The position numbers were made by a program, and so were the translations under genes. Under the pieces are notes generated by a model. That model made no database searches, was not told the origin of the DNA, and worked only from the letters and a program-made list of their open reading frames with translations. Positions 35,591 to 42,728 of a stretch of 42,728 nucleotides of DNA are shown here, piece by piece. Location: contig VBWE01000033.1 in assembly GCA_006218065.1 (NCBI GenBank), positions 1-42,728 on the forward strand, written 5' to 3'. The stretch comes from Bacteroidota bacterium (GTDB lineage: Bacteria; Bacteroidota; Bacteroidia; Palsa-965). Position 1 is the stretch's first letter; each line of letters opens with the position of its first letter.

Positions 35591-37461
35591 TCAGGCGTTT
35601 CTGGCATAGCCTTGAAGGAAGAAGAACCTGGTTTTTTCTTTTTGCCGCACTGGCGCTCGTCGGTGCAGAGTATGCGGTTGATGTACTGATCGGTGACGGT
35701 GACGGGCGGCTGACCCAGCCGCTGGTCCTGTTATTGCTGAACGGAATTTTCTATTTCCTGCTGGCCTGCGCGGTTTTCTGTTTTTCATTTGAGTTTGAAA
35801 AAACATCCGGGCGTATTTCGGACTGGTTCGGGCGTTTTTTTTCGGAAACGATGAACCCGCAGTTCCTCGGCATATTCCGGATCAGTTTTGCCATCCTCGC
35901 TTTAATCCTGCTGTTTACCTCGCACCAGCTCATCGGTTTTATCAATTACGCCGCTAGTACGGAAGAACTGGAACGGCTGCACCTGTTTTTTTATTTTGAA
36001 ATCGCGAGCCTGGTACTGATCCTCTTCGGCATCGGTGGGCGGATCCCGTATATCTTCAGTTTCATTTACGGCAGCCAGTACCTGCACGGCGATGTAGGTA
36101 CGCACCTGTTCAACATGATCAGTTTCTGGAGTATTTTCATGGGACTCGACCGGGGACTGGCGATCCGGTTTACGATCCCGGTAAAAGCGCTCGATGTTTT
36201 ATTCAATCTCCGTTTGCCCGCCCTGAAATGGCCCGTGATCCTGATGGCGCTGAACCTGGGCTATACGGTAACCACAGCGGGCGTTTCCAAGGCGTTCGAC
36301 CCGGTCTGGCTGCACCACATGGGTTTTTATTACACGTACCTGCAACCCTGGCTGCACGGCGATACGTTTGACTTTATCGTGGATCAGAAATGGCTTATGG
36401 TTACCATGAACTGGCTCACTATTATTTCGGAGAGCATAGCTTTCCCGTTACTTCTTTTTCGCCGCACGCGCCTGGCGGGAGCAATCTGCATGGTGCTTAT
36501 GTTCATGCTGCTTACGTACCCGTTCCGGATCGATGCCATCGGACCCTTCGGCCTGATCATGAGCCTGCTTGTACTGGCTGCCTGCACACGGTTCGACAAT
36601 TTCCGTTTCCGTTTTCTGCCCTCCTCCGAGCCGATCAGCGAAGAAGGAAAAAGATCGGCATTGCTTGCGGTTTACGGGGCCTTCGGTTTCCTGCTCGGGA
36701 CGTGGATATGGTTGTCTGTTTATTACGATGTATGCCGTGAATATGCCAAAGGCGGATTCAAATACCCGCGTGCCGAATACCCGTATTACGTACAGGGCAG
36801 ACCGGCAATACCGCAATATCCTAAAGCGCCCGACCTGTTCAGGCTTCCGTTCCTCGATCGTTTATCGCCCGCATTCATTTACGATACCGGGAATAAACTG
36901 ACATTTTACAAAGTCGGTCCCGGCTGGTATGCGCCGTTCAATTTTCAGCACGTGATCGGGCGCTGCTATTTTCGGGTGATCGCCGTGAAAGATGGAAAAG
37001 AGCAGGAACTCATCCCGGTATTCAGCGAGCAGGGAAATCTCAATTCCACCCCGTTTTCCGGGCGCGTCTTGCAGGAACGTGCGGTATCAAACAGGATATG
37101 GCTTTTCGGGCTGATCGGGCATAAGCTCGCTTCCCGGTTCGATCGTACGGTTATTAATCCGCAGCAGGAAAAAGAAGCGCTGGCATTTTTCAGGTTTTTC
37201 AGTGAAAAATATGGTGAACTAAAAGGCTGGGAAGGATGCGATATCCGTTTGGATATCCGTTTCATCGACCTTCCGCCCCGGTACGAAGGATTAAAAAAGA
37301 CCTGGCTGCAGTCGCCCTGGACAAAACTGTTGTACTATTCATCGGCCGCCGGCACCATGGATATTATGGAACAACCGCCCCGGCTGGATCTGCGTGCGTA
37401 TGATTTCCCATATTTGCGTGACGGGAAAATTTATTTTGCTCCATTGACACCATATCCTTAA
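35587..37461 (+). CDS. HTTM-like multi-pass membrane protein
   Basis: Protein of 624 residues with about nine or ten membrane helices in the first 385 residues. The segment FLGIFRISFAILALILLF (about 97-114) and the later helix LKWPVILMALNLGYTVTTAGVSK match the HTTM (vitamin-K carboxylase-related) membrane fold as I remember it. A C-terminal soluble part of about 240 residues (about 385-624) is rich in aromatic residues and contains no motif I know. In other bacteria HTTM proteins are mostly uncharacterised. In this position it may modify a lipid-linked or membrane-bound glycan intermediate. Family assignment is moderate. Confidence 0.58.
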   Translation: MIRRFWHSLEGRRTWFFLFAALALVGAEYAVDVLIGDGDGRLTQPLVLLLLNGIFYFLLACAVFCFSFEFEKTSGRISDWFGRFFSETMNPQFLGIFRISFAILALILLFTSHQLIGFINYAASTEELERLHLFFYFEIASLVLILFGIGGRIPYIFSFIYGSQYLHGDVGTHLFNMISFWSIFMGLDRGLAIRFTIPVKALDVLFNLRLPALKWPVILMALNLGYTVTTAGVSKAFDPVWLHHMGFYYTYLQPWLHGDTFDFIVDQKWLMVTMNWLTIISESIAFPLLLFRRTRLAGAICMVLMFMLLTYPFRIDAIGPFGLIMSLLVLAACTRFDNFRFRFLPSSEPISEEGKRSALLAVYGAFGFLLGTWIWLSVYYDVCREYAKGGFKYPRAEYPYYVQGRPAIPQYPKAPDLFRLPFLDRLSPAFIYDTGNKLTFYKVGPGWYAPFNFQHVIGRCYFRVIAVKDGKEQELIPVFSEQGNLNSTPFSGRVLQERAVSNRIWLFGLIGHKLASRFDRTVINPQQEKEALAFFRFFSEKYGELKGWEGCDIRLDIRFIDLPPRYEGLKKTWLQSPWTKLLYYSSAAGTMDIMEQPPRLDLRAYDFPYLRDGKIYFAPLTPYP

Positions 37462-37467
37462 ACGATC

Positions 37468-38079
37468 ATGAAACTGGAAGAAATTCTGCAGCAGGAACCT
37501 TTTCGTTCGGATGCCGCTTTGTCCGAGCTGCTGTGCAATGTGCACAAGCTTCGCGATGCGCTCCGTTCGCTCACGAAGGAAAAATACGCGCGTATCAACC
37601 CGTTTATCGAAAGTGTATTCGACTGGAAAGAAAAAGGCGCCGTGATTTTCGGAAAGGATAAGAACATTACCGTTTATGATACCTGCACGCTTGTCGGGAA
37701 TGTCGAAGTCGGAGAAAATACCTGGATCGGCCCATATTCCGCGTTGGACGGAACAGCCGGAATCCGCATCGGGAAAAATTGTTCCATTTCGTCGGGTGTG
37801 CAAATTCTGACGCATGATACCGTCAAATGGGCGGTTTCCGGGGGAAAGGCGGAATACGAGTATGCGCCTGTCGAAATCGGCGACAATTGTTTTATCGGTA
37901 CAAACGCAGTGATTATGAAAGGAGTGAAAATAGGCAATCACTGCGTGATCGGCGCGGGAGCGATTGTAACCGCGGACGTGCCCGGTTTTCATGTGGCCAG
38001 CGGAGTTCCTGCAAAAATTCGCGCGAAAGTCATCGTCAGCGATGACGGGGTTTCATTCGAGCCTGTCGGCGCGGATTGA
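37468..38079 (+). CDS. Hexapeptide-repeat acyltransferase (WbbJ/Maa-like)
   Basis: Protein of 203 residues with a short helical N-terminus and a left-handed beta-helix from about residue 70. Motifs: CTLVGNVEVGENTWIGPYS, GKNCSISSGVQILTHDTVKW (with the probable catalytic His) and IGDNCFIGTNAVIMKGVKIG, closing with GVPAKI. This is the pattern of O-acetyltransferases acting on sugars. It is separate from the PglD-like enzyme upstream, so the glycan may be acetylated at two places. Confidence 0.83.
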   Translation: MKLEEILQQEPFRSDAALSELLCNVHKLRDALRSLTKEKYARINPFIESVFDWKEKGAVIFGKDKNITVYDTCTLVGNVEVGENTWIGPYSALDGTAGIRIGKNCSISSGVQILTHDTVKWAVSGGKAEYEYAPVEIGDNCFIGTNAVIMKGVKIGNHCVIGAGAIVTADVPGFHVASGVPAKIRAKVIVSDDGVSFEPVGAD

Positions 38080-38112
38080 TCCGCCGGGAACTGCTGTTCT
38101 GAAACAGCTTGT

Positions 38113-38120
38113 TATCTTTG
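38113..38120 (+). promoter_or_regulatory. Putative internal -7 box before the first glycosyltransferase
   Basis: TATCTTTG matches TAnnTTTG, 16 bases before the ATG at 38137, in a 57-base gap. A 6-bp hairpin GCTGTT/AACAGC (38093-38108) lies just upstream. Confidence 0.42.
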
Positions 38121-38136
38121 TTTTTCCTGCCACCGC

Positions 38137-39522
38137 ATGCTGAAAACCTTTTTCCATAAACTGTCCGATTTGTATTACGCCGTTGCGGAAACGCTGGTAT
38201 TCAAATTCCTCGTTTTTCGCTGGAGTTTTTTCCAGGCGCCTGCGCTGAACCGGAACCGCCCGGCCAAACCGCGCCTGCTTTTCGGCACGATGCCCATCAT
38301 CAACAATAAATTCTGGGCCCAGGCCATGCGGGAAGCCGGATATGAAGCAAAATCGGTTACCGTTTACGGGCATTTCGAATCCATCAGCGACAAGCAGGAT
38401 TTCGATGTTTACCTGAACGAAATTTTCCCGGAGAAAAAAGGACGCATCGCCGAAATCAAACGCCGTTTCCGGATGATGCACTACGTAGCCCGGGAATTCG
38501 ATGTACTTACGATCAGTTGTATCGGCGCAGTGCTTGGGGATTCTTCGTACCTGCACCAGGATACGCATATTGAAAAATACGCCAACCGCGAAGCTTTCCT
38601 GCTGAAAAGAGCCGGCTGCAAAATCGTTGTGATTCCCTTCGGCGGAGATTTTTACCGCTATTCGGAGATCAATAACCTGTCTATCCGCCATGCTTTCCAG
38701 GTCAATTATCCTGCGCTGGCGCTGCGCGAACGTAAGGTCCGCGACCGTGTGCAATACTGGGTGGAGCAGGCGGATGTGTTTTTCTCCGGTTTCCAGATCG
38801 ACGGTATCGGGCGCTGGGACCTGCTTCCGTTCAACATGATCATTACCGACACGGAACGCTGGCGCCCGCGCGGATCATATTCTGCACACGACGGGATCAG
38901 CGGCCCCGTGGTGGTGGTGCATACGCCCAATCATCGCGGCGTGAAAGGAACGGAATTCCTGGTCAAAGCGGTGGAAGAACTGAAAGAGGAAGGTATCCTG
39001 ATCGATTTCCGGCTGATCGAGAAAATGAAAAACACCGAAGTTCACCGGATACTGACCACGGAAGCCGATATACTTGTTGAACAACTGATCGGTGGAGCGT
39101 ACGGCATGAGCGGGGTGGAAGGGATGTCGTGCGGGCTGGCCGTGATGACGAACCTGGAAGTAGAGGATTACTCGCGGATTTTCCGCCGGTATTCCTACCT
39201 GAACGAATGCCCCATCGTTTCGGTTACCCCGGAAAGCATCAAGGAACGGCTCCGGATTTTAATATTGAATCCCGCTTTGCGCGAAGAACTGGGCCAGGCA
39301 GCCCGAAAGTATGCCGAGAAATATCACGCGCATCGTACCGCGCAGTATATGTTCGGTAAAATCTGCGAAAGAGCCTGGGCGAAAAAAGAAGTCAACCTGA
39401 TCGATATGTTTCACCCGCTTTCGCCGGAATCGTACAATAATTCGCTCCCGGTTGTTGAACATCCGCTCCTGGAGAACCAGCTTCCGGGTGCACTGATGAA
39501 TAAGCTGCGCCGTTCAGTATGA
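38137..39522 (+). CDS. GT4-like glycosyltransferase
   Basis: Protein of 461 residues with a GT-B layout. The N-terminal half has LLFGTMPIINNKFWAQAMREAGY, parallel to the LGPxPLINNVYHKRALxxYGY motif of the next two genes. The C-terminal half has HTPNHRGVKGTEFLVKAVEEL and the acidic nucleotide-binding region GGAYGMSGVEGMSCGLAVMTN. It is longer than its two paralogues and more divergent. Donor and acceptor sugars unknown; probably acts at the cytoplasmic face of the inner membrane. Confidence 0.85.
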   Translation: MLKTFFHKLSDLYYAVAETLVFKFLVFRWSFFQAPALNRNRPAKPRLLFGTMPIINNKFWAQAMREAGYEAKSVTVYGHFESISDKQDFDVYLNEIFPEKKGRIAEIKRRFRMMHYVAREFDVLTISCIGAVLGDSSYLHQDTHIEKYANREAFLLKRAGCKIVVIPFGGDFYRYSEINNLSIRHAFQVNYPALALRERKVRDRVQYWVEQADVFFSGFQIDGIGRWDLLPFNMIITDTERWRPRGSYSAHDGISGPVVVVHTPNHRGVKGTEFLVKAVEELKEEGILIDFRLIEKMKNTEVHRILTTEADILVEQLIGGAYGMSGVEGMSCGLAVMTNLEVEDYSRIFRRYSYLNECPIVSVTPESIKERLRILILNPALREELGQAARKYAEKYHAHRTAQYMFGKICERAWAKKEVNLIDMFHPLSPESYNNSLPVVEHPLLENQLPGALMNKLRRSV

Positions 39523-39536
39523 ACACTGCAAAAGCG

Positions 39537-39544
39537 TATTTTTG
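39537..39544 (+). promoter_or_regulatory. Putative internal -7 box before the second glycosyltransferase
   Basis: TATTTTTG matches TAnnTTTG, 21 bases before the ATG at 39566. A TTG at 39542 that could be read as an upstream start lies inside this box and is therefore unlikely to be used. Confidence 0.42.
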
Positions 39545-39565
39545 AGCCTGATTTCTGCGCCGGGA

Positions 39566-40807
39566 ATGAAAATCTTAAAAAGCATCTGGTATAAAATTTA
39601 TTACCCGCTCCGGGATATCTGGCGCTGGTTTGCACGCTGGACCAGTAACCTGTTTATGCTGGGTTTCTGTTTTACCGCGGCGTTCATCTGCCGGCACAGG
39701 AAAAAACGGTTTGATGTCGGCCTGGGACCGCTGCCGCTGATCAACAATGTGTATCATAAACGGGCGCTGAAAAAATACGGCTATACGGCGAAGACATTCT
39801 GCAACGAAGTTTTTTTCATCAACGACGATTACGACTACATCGCTTCCCGCAGCCTGCCGAAATTCCTGGCTAAAAAATTCATCTACGGAAGTCTTTTCCT
39901 GCATACTATCCGGAACTACCGGTGCATTTATATCTATTTCAACGGCGGTATTCTCGGTTTTCATCCTTTTCTCTGGCGTTTTGAAGCACGGCTGTACAAA
40001 ATTGCGCGGGTTAAAACCGTGGTGACCGGTTACGGCGCGGATGTGCATGACATGACGCGATCGCCCAACCTGCTTTTCAAAAATGCAATGTCCCATGATT
40101 ACCCGAAGCACCGGTTTTCTCGCAAAAGCATTATCCGCTCGGTCGATCTGTGGAGCCTGAAGGCCGATCATATTATCAGCGGCAACGACTGGGTGGATTA
40201 TTTGTATCACTGGGATACGCTTATGATCGCGCATTTCTCGATCGATACCGAGCAATGGAAACCGGCAGAAACCGTTCCGCCCGAACTGCAGGGCGAAAAC
40301 CGGCCGCTGCGCATTTTTCATGCGCCGAACCACAAAACGATCAAAGGATCGAAGCACTTTATACGTGCAGTGGAAGAACTGAAAAACGAAGGACTGAACA
40401 TCGAACTGGTCATGCTGCAGAAAGTACCGAACCACGTGATCCGGGAAACTATTCTTACCGTGGATGTGGTTGCCGACCAGATCATCATGGGCTGGTATGC
40501 CATGTTCGCCCTCGAAGCGATGAGCATGGGCAAACCCGTTATCTGCTCGGTGCTTCCCGCTTACGAAGAACTGTTTATCGAAGAAGGTTTGCTGGAGCCG
40601 GGTGAATTGCCGCTGATCCGGTGCACGCATTTAACGGTCAAAGAAACCATCCGCGACCTGTACAACCGCAGGGCCGAACTGCCTGAAATCGGCCGCCGTT
40701 CGCGCGAATACGTGCAGAAACATCATTCGCTGGAATATGTCGGCAGCGTATTTGATAAAATCAACCGCTCCATCGGAATCAGCCCATCTCAATCACCGGA
40801 ATCCTGA
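39566..40807 (+). CDS. GT4-like glycosyltransferase, tandem paralogue A
   Basis: About 413 residues from the ATG at 39566, chosen because the upstream TTG at 39542 falls in a promoter motif. A membrane-associating N-terminus (about 15-45) precedes FDVGLGPLPLINNVYHKRALKKYGY. Central motifs include FNGGILGFHPFLWRFEARLYK, GADVHDMTRSPNLLFKNAM and HIISGNDWVDYLYHWDTLMIAHFS. The C-terminal nucleotide-sugar domain contains HAPNHKTIKGSKHFIRAVEEL and ALEAMSMGKPVIC. It is closely related to the next gene along its whole length, so the two arose by tandem duplication. Its stop shares one base with the next start. Confidence 0.87.
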   Translation: MKILKSIWYKIYYPLRDIWRWFARWTSNLFMLGFCFTAAFICRHRKKRFDVGLGPLPLINNVYHKRALKKYGYTAKTFCNEVFFINDDYDYIASRSLPKFLAKKFIYGSLFLHTIRNYRCIYIYFNGGILGFHPFLWRFEARLYKIARVKTVVTGYGADVHDMTRSPNLLFKNAMSHDYPKHRFSRKSIIRSVDLWSLKADHIISGNDWVDYLYHWDTLMIAHFSIDTEQWKPAETVPPELQGENRPLRIFHAPNHKTIKGSKHFIRAVEELKNEGLNIELVMLQKVPNHVIRETILTVDVVADQIIMGWYAMFALEAMSMGKPVICSVLPAYEELFIEEGLLEPGELPLIRCTHLTVKETIRDLYNRRAELPEIGRRSREYVQKHHSLEYVGSVFDKINRSIGISPSQSPES

Positions 40808-42033
40808 TGAGAATTCTGCCATACCGCATATTCCGTTTCTGCATCCGCTATATCGGGAGGCCATTGGGTTATCTCTTTTTCCCGCTGACTTTTTTTTCTT
40901 TTATAATCCTGGCCTGGTTATCGAAGCTGCGCAAAAACAAACCGTTCGATATCGGACTGGGTCCGGATCCGCTGATCAATAACGTTTATCATAAGCGTGC
41001 GCTCCGGGAATACGGGTACCGTGCCGAAACCTTTGTCCGTTTTGTTTATCATATCACATCGGAGTTTGACGTGCGCGGCGACAAGCGGGTGGGGGGATGG
41101 TGGATTGATTTTGTGGATTATTACCTGTTCGTGCGTGCGCTGTTCAGTTACCGCTGTCTTTATTTTTATTTCAATGGCGGGCCGCTCAGCCGGACCATGT
41201 TTGCGCGCTGGGAACCGAAGTTTTATAAAATAGCAGGAATTAAAACGGTCGTCATGCCGTACGGTTCCGATGTACAGGATTTCACACGTACGCAAAACCT
41301 CATTTTCGTCAACGCCATGCGGAAAGACTACCCGCAGCACCGTTTCGACCGTAAAAAAATCGCCCGGCAGATCGACCGCTGGACGCTGAAAGGCGATCAT
41401 ATCATTTCCGGCTGCGACTGGGTGGATTATATGTACCACTGGGATACGCTGATGCTTGCGCATTTTTCCATCGATATGGCCCAGTGGGCGCCGGAAACTA
41501 TTCCCGCGGAAGAGAATCGTCCCTTGCGGATTCTGCACGCACCGAATCACCGCAATATCAAAGGCACCAAACATTTCGTGAAAGCAGTGGAGGAATTACG
41601 GCAGGAAGGACTCCACATGGAAATCGTATTGCTCGAGAAAGTACCCAACTCCGAAGTGAAAAGGGTAATGGCCTCCTGCGACATTATTGCCGATCAGCTG
41701 ATCGTGGGCGGATACGCCATGTTCACGCTTGAAGGCATGAGCATGGGAAAGCCGGTTTTGTGTTATCTTCGGAAAGATTTGGAAGAAATGTTTATCGAAG
41801 CGGGATTGGTCGCCGAAGGAGAAATTCCGCTGATCAATTGCACGCCTTTTAATGTGAAAGAAGTGATCAGAAATTTGTACTTCCGCCGCTCCGAATTGCC
41901 GGAGATAGGCCGCCGGTCCAGGGCTTTTGTTGAGAAACACCATTCGCTGGCCAGCGTCGGTAAAGTATTTGATGCTATTAACCGCGGGCTTGGCATAACA
42001 CCAGCCGGGAAAGGAGCGCAGCATGGCGGGTAA
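40807..42033 (+). CDS. GT4-like glycosyltransferase, tandem paralogue B
   Basis: Protein of 408 residues, a full-length paralogue of the preceding gene. It has a membrane helix at about 19-37, then FDIGLGPDPLINNVYHKRALREYGY, GSDVQDFTRTQNLIFVNAM and HIISGCDWVDYMYHWDTLMLAHFS. The C-terminal domain has HAPNHRNIKGTKHFVKAVEEL and LEGMSMGKPVLC. The two enzymes probably add similar or identical residues in successive steps. The following epimerase starts 11 bases before this gene ends. Confidence 0.88.
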   Translation: MRILPYRIFRFCIRYIGRPLGYLFFPLTFFSFIILAWLSKLRKNKPFDIGLGPDPLINNVYHKRALREYGYRAETFVRFVYHITSEFDVRGDKRVGGWWIDFVDYYLFVRALFSYRCLYFYFNGGPLSRTMFARWEPKFYKIAGIKTVVMPYGSDVQDFTRTQNLIFVNAMRKDYPQHRFDRKKIARQIDRWTLKGDHIISGCDWVDYMYHWDTLMLAHFSIDMAQWAPETIPAEENRPLRILHAPNHRNIKGTKHFVKAVEELRQEGLHMEIVLLEKVPNSEVKRVMASCDIIADQLIVGGYAMFTLEGMSMGKPVLCYLRKDLEEMFIEAGLVAEGEIPLINCTPFNVKEVIRNLYFRRSELPEIGRRSRAFVEKHHSLASVGKVFDAINRGLGITPAGKGAQHGG

Positions 42034-42728
42034 ACCGGTATGCCTGGTCACAGGCGGTAACGGGCTCATCGGGGGCGAACTGCTCGGCCTGCTTTCAGAC
42101 CGTTACGATGTTCATGCGGCTGTGCGAACGGTTCCTGCCGGGGTGCACTCCGTTGTCCGTTATTTTCCCTTTGATCTCGCGGCGCCCTGGAATGTAAACG
42201 CGCTTCCGGCAAAAGCCGATATCGTTATTCACCTGGCACAATCCGAAAAATTCCGCGAGTTCCCGGAGAAAGCGGAAGAAGTTTTCCAGGTCAATACACA
42301 GAGTACGCTGCACCTGCTGGATTATGCACGCAAAACCGGCGTCCGCAAATTCATCTATGCTTCTTCCGGCGGCATATACGGCAGCAGCAATTCCGGTTTC
42401 ACCGAAGATGCGCAGGTATTATCCGCCAGCGAACTCGGCTTTTACCTCGGCACCAAGCTCTGCTCGGAAATCCTGGTGGAGAATTACACGAAATTTTTCG
42501 ATGTGGATATCGTCCGTTTTTTTTTCGTTTACGGTCCCCGGCAACGGCGCAGCATGCTGATCCCGCGCCTGGTCGACAATGTGCGCGAAGGTCGCCCCAT
42601 CGGTCTCGTGGGAAAAGACGGTATCCGGATCAACCCGATACACGTGAGTGACGCCGCCAGCGTGCTCGCCAGGTGCATCGAACTTCCGGGAAGCCAGAAA
42701 ATAAATATCGGCGGTTCCGAAGTACTTT
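42023..42728 (+). CDS. NAD-dependent epimerase/dehydratase, 3' end beyond the window
   Basis: The frame opens with ATG at 42023 and runs to the window edge without a stop (235 complete codons visible). The N-terminus has VTGGNGLIGGELLGLL (NAD-binding). Later come IVIHLAQSE, the catalytic-site strand FIYASSGGIYG, the Tyr-Lys pair FYLGTKLCSEI and VRFFFVYGPRQR, then NPIHVSDAA. It belongs to the extended SDR family acting on nucleotide sugars but differs clearly from the enzyme at 26476. It overlaps the preceding glycosyltransferase by 11 bases. The polysaccharide locus therefore continues to the right. Confidence 0.88.
   Translation, partial: MAGKPVCLVTGGNGLIGGELLGLLSDRYDVHAAVRTVPAGVHSVVRYFPFDLAAPWNVNALPAKADIVIHLAQSEKFREFPEKAEEVFQVNTQSTLHLLDYARKTGVRKFIYASSGGIYGSSNSGFTEDAQVLSASELGFYLGTKLCSEILVENYTKFFDVDIVRFFFVYGPRQRRSMLIPRLVDNVREGRPIGLVGKDGIRINPIHVSDAASVLARCIELPGSQKINIGGSEVL

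Noticed and set aside
38093-38108. Hairpin GCTGTT/AACAGC as a terminator before the glycosyltransferases
   Set aside because: Only 6 bp, with no proper T run after it; it may be chance.
39542-39565. TTG start for the second glycosyltransferase
   Set aside because: The TTG lies inside the -7 box TATTTTTG; the ATG at 39566 gives a typical N-terminus.

Overview
The window reads as a chromosomal segment of a member of the Bacteroidota. Evidence: two large exported proteins end in type A sorting domains of the type IX secretion system (T9SS); several genes are preceded by the Bacteroidota -7 box TAnnTTTG instead of an E. coli-type -10; Shine-Dalgarno sequences are rarely obvious; and the regulators (propeller/Y_Y_Y sensor kinase, LytTR regulator, TPR-SpoIIE phosphatase) are typical of the phylum. 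I cannot assign a genus. No rRNA, tRNA, CRISPR array or insertion sequence was seen. No gene-free stretch exceeds 300 bases.

Left part (1-16315, plus strand): a two-component pair (propeller sensor kinase and LytTR regulator), a flavoprotein, a 1473-residue T9SS cargo protein with five copies of a beta-sandwich module and a strong terminator behind it, an ECF sigma factor followed by a single-pass membrane protein that may be its partner, two related small exported proteins with a TonB-C-like tail, and a TPR-transmembrane-SpoIIE phosphatase. Middle part (16325-21669, minus strand): glyA; a three-gene exosortase operon (a 77-residue proline-rich protein with a PVDGG-type C-terminal sorting signal, the exosortase with Cys/Arg/His intact, and a membrane partner protein); and a second T9SS cargo protein.

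Right part (21847 to the window end, plus strand): a dense surface-polysaccharide locus, running off the edge. It opens with a BY-kinase/chain-length protein (Wzc type) whose stop overlaps the start of an ABC exporter permease (Wzm), followed by its ATPase with a C-terminal substrate-binding domain (Wzt). Then come a sugar-nucleotide epimerase, a DegT-type aminotransferase that has lost its PLP-lysine segment and its reading frame, an AsnB-type amidotransferase, a FemAB/GNAT-like acyltransferase, a PglD-like acetyltransferase, a methyltransferase, a GH43/32-like propeller protein, a cytoplasmic deacetylase-like protein, an unrecognised Rossmann enzyme, an HTTM-like membrane protein, a second hexapeptide acyltransferase, three paralogous GT4-like glycosyltransferases and a second epimerase. 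Spacing from 26476 to 38079 is nearly seamless, so these genes are probably one transcription unit; further -7 boxes at 38113 and 39537 suggest internal promoters.

Taken together, the right half looks like a system that builds, decorates and exports a glycan, placed beside two separate surface-protein sorting routes (exosortase and T9SS). The most interesting points are the compact exosortase-substrate-partner operon, the uncharacterised glycan-tailoring cassette at about 32.2-37.5 kb, and the disrupted aminotransferase.
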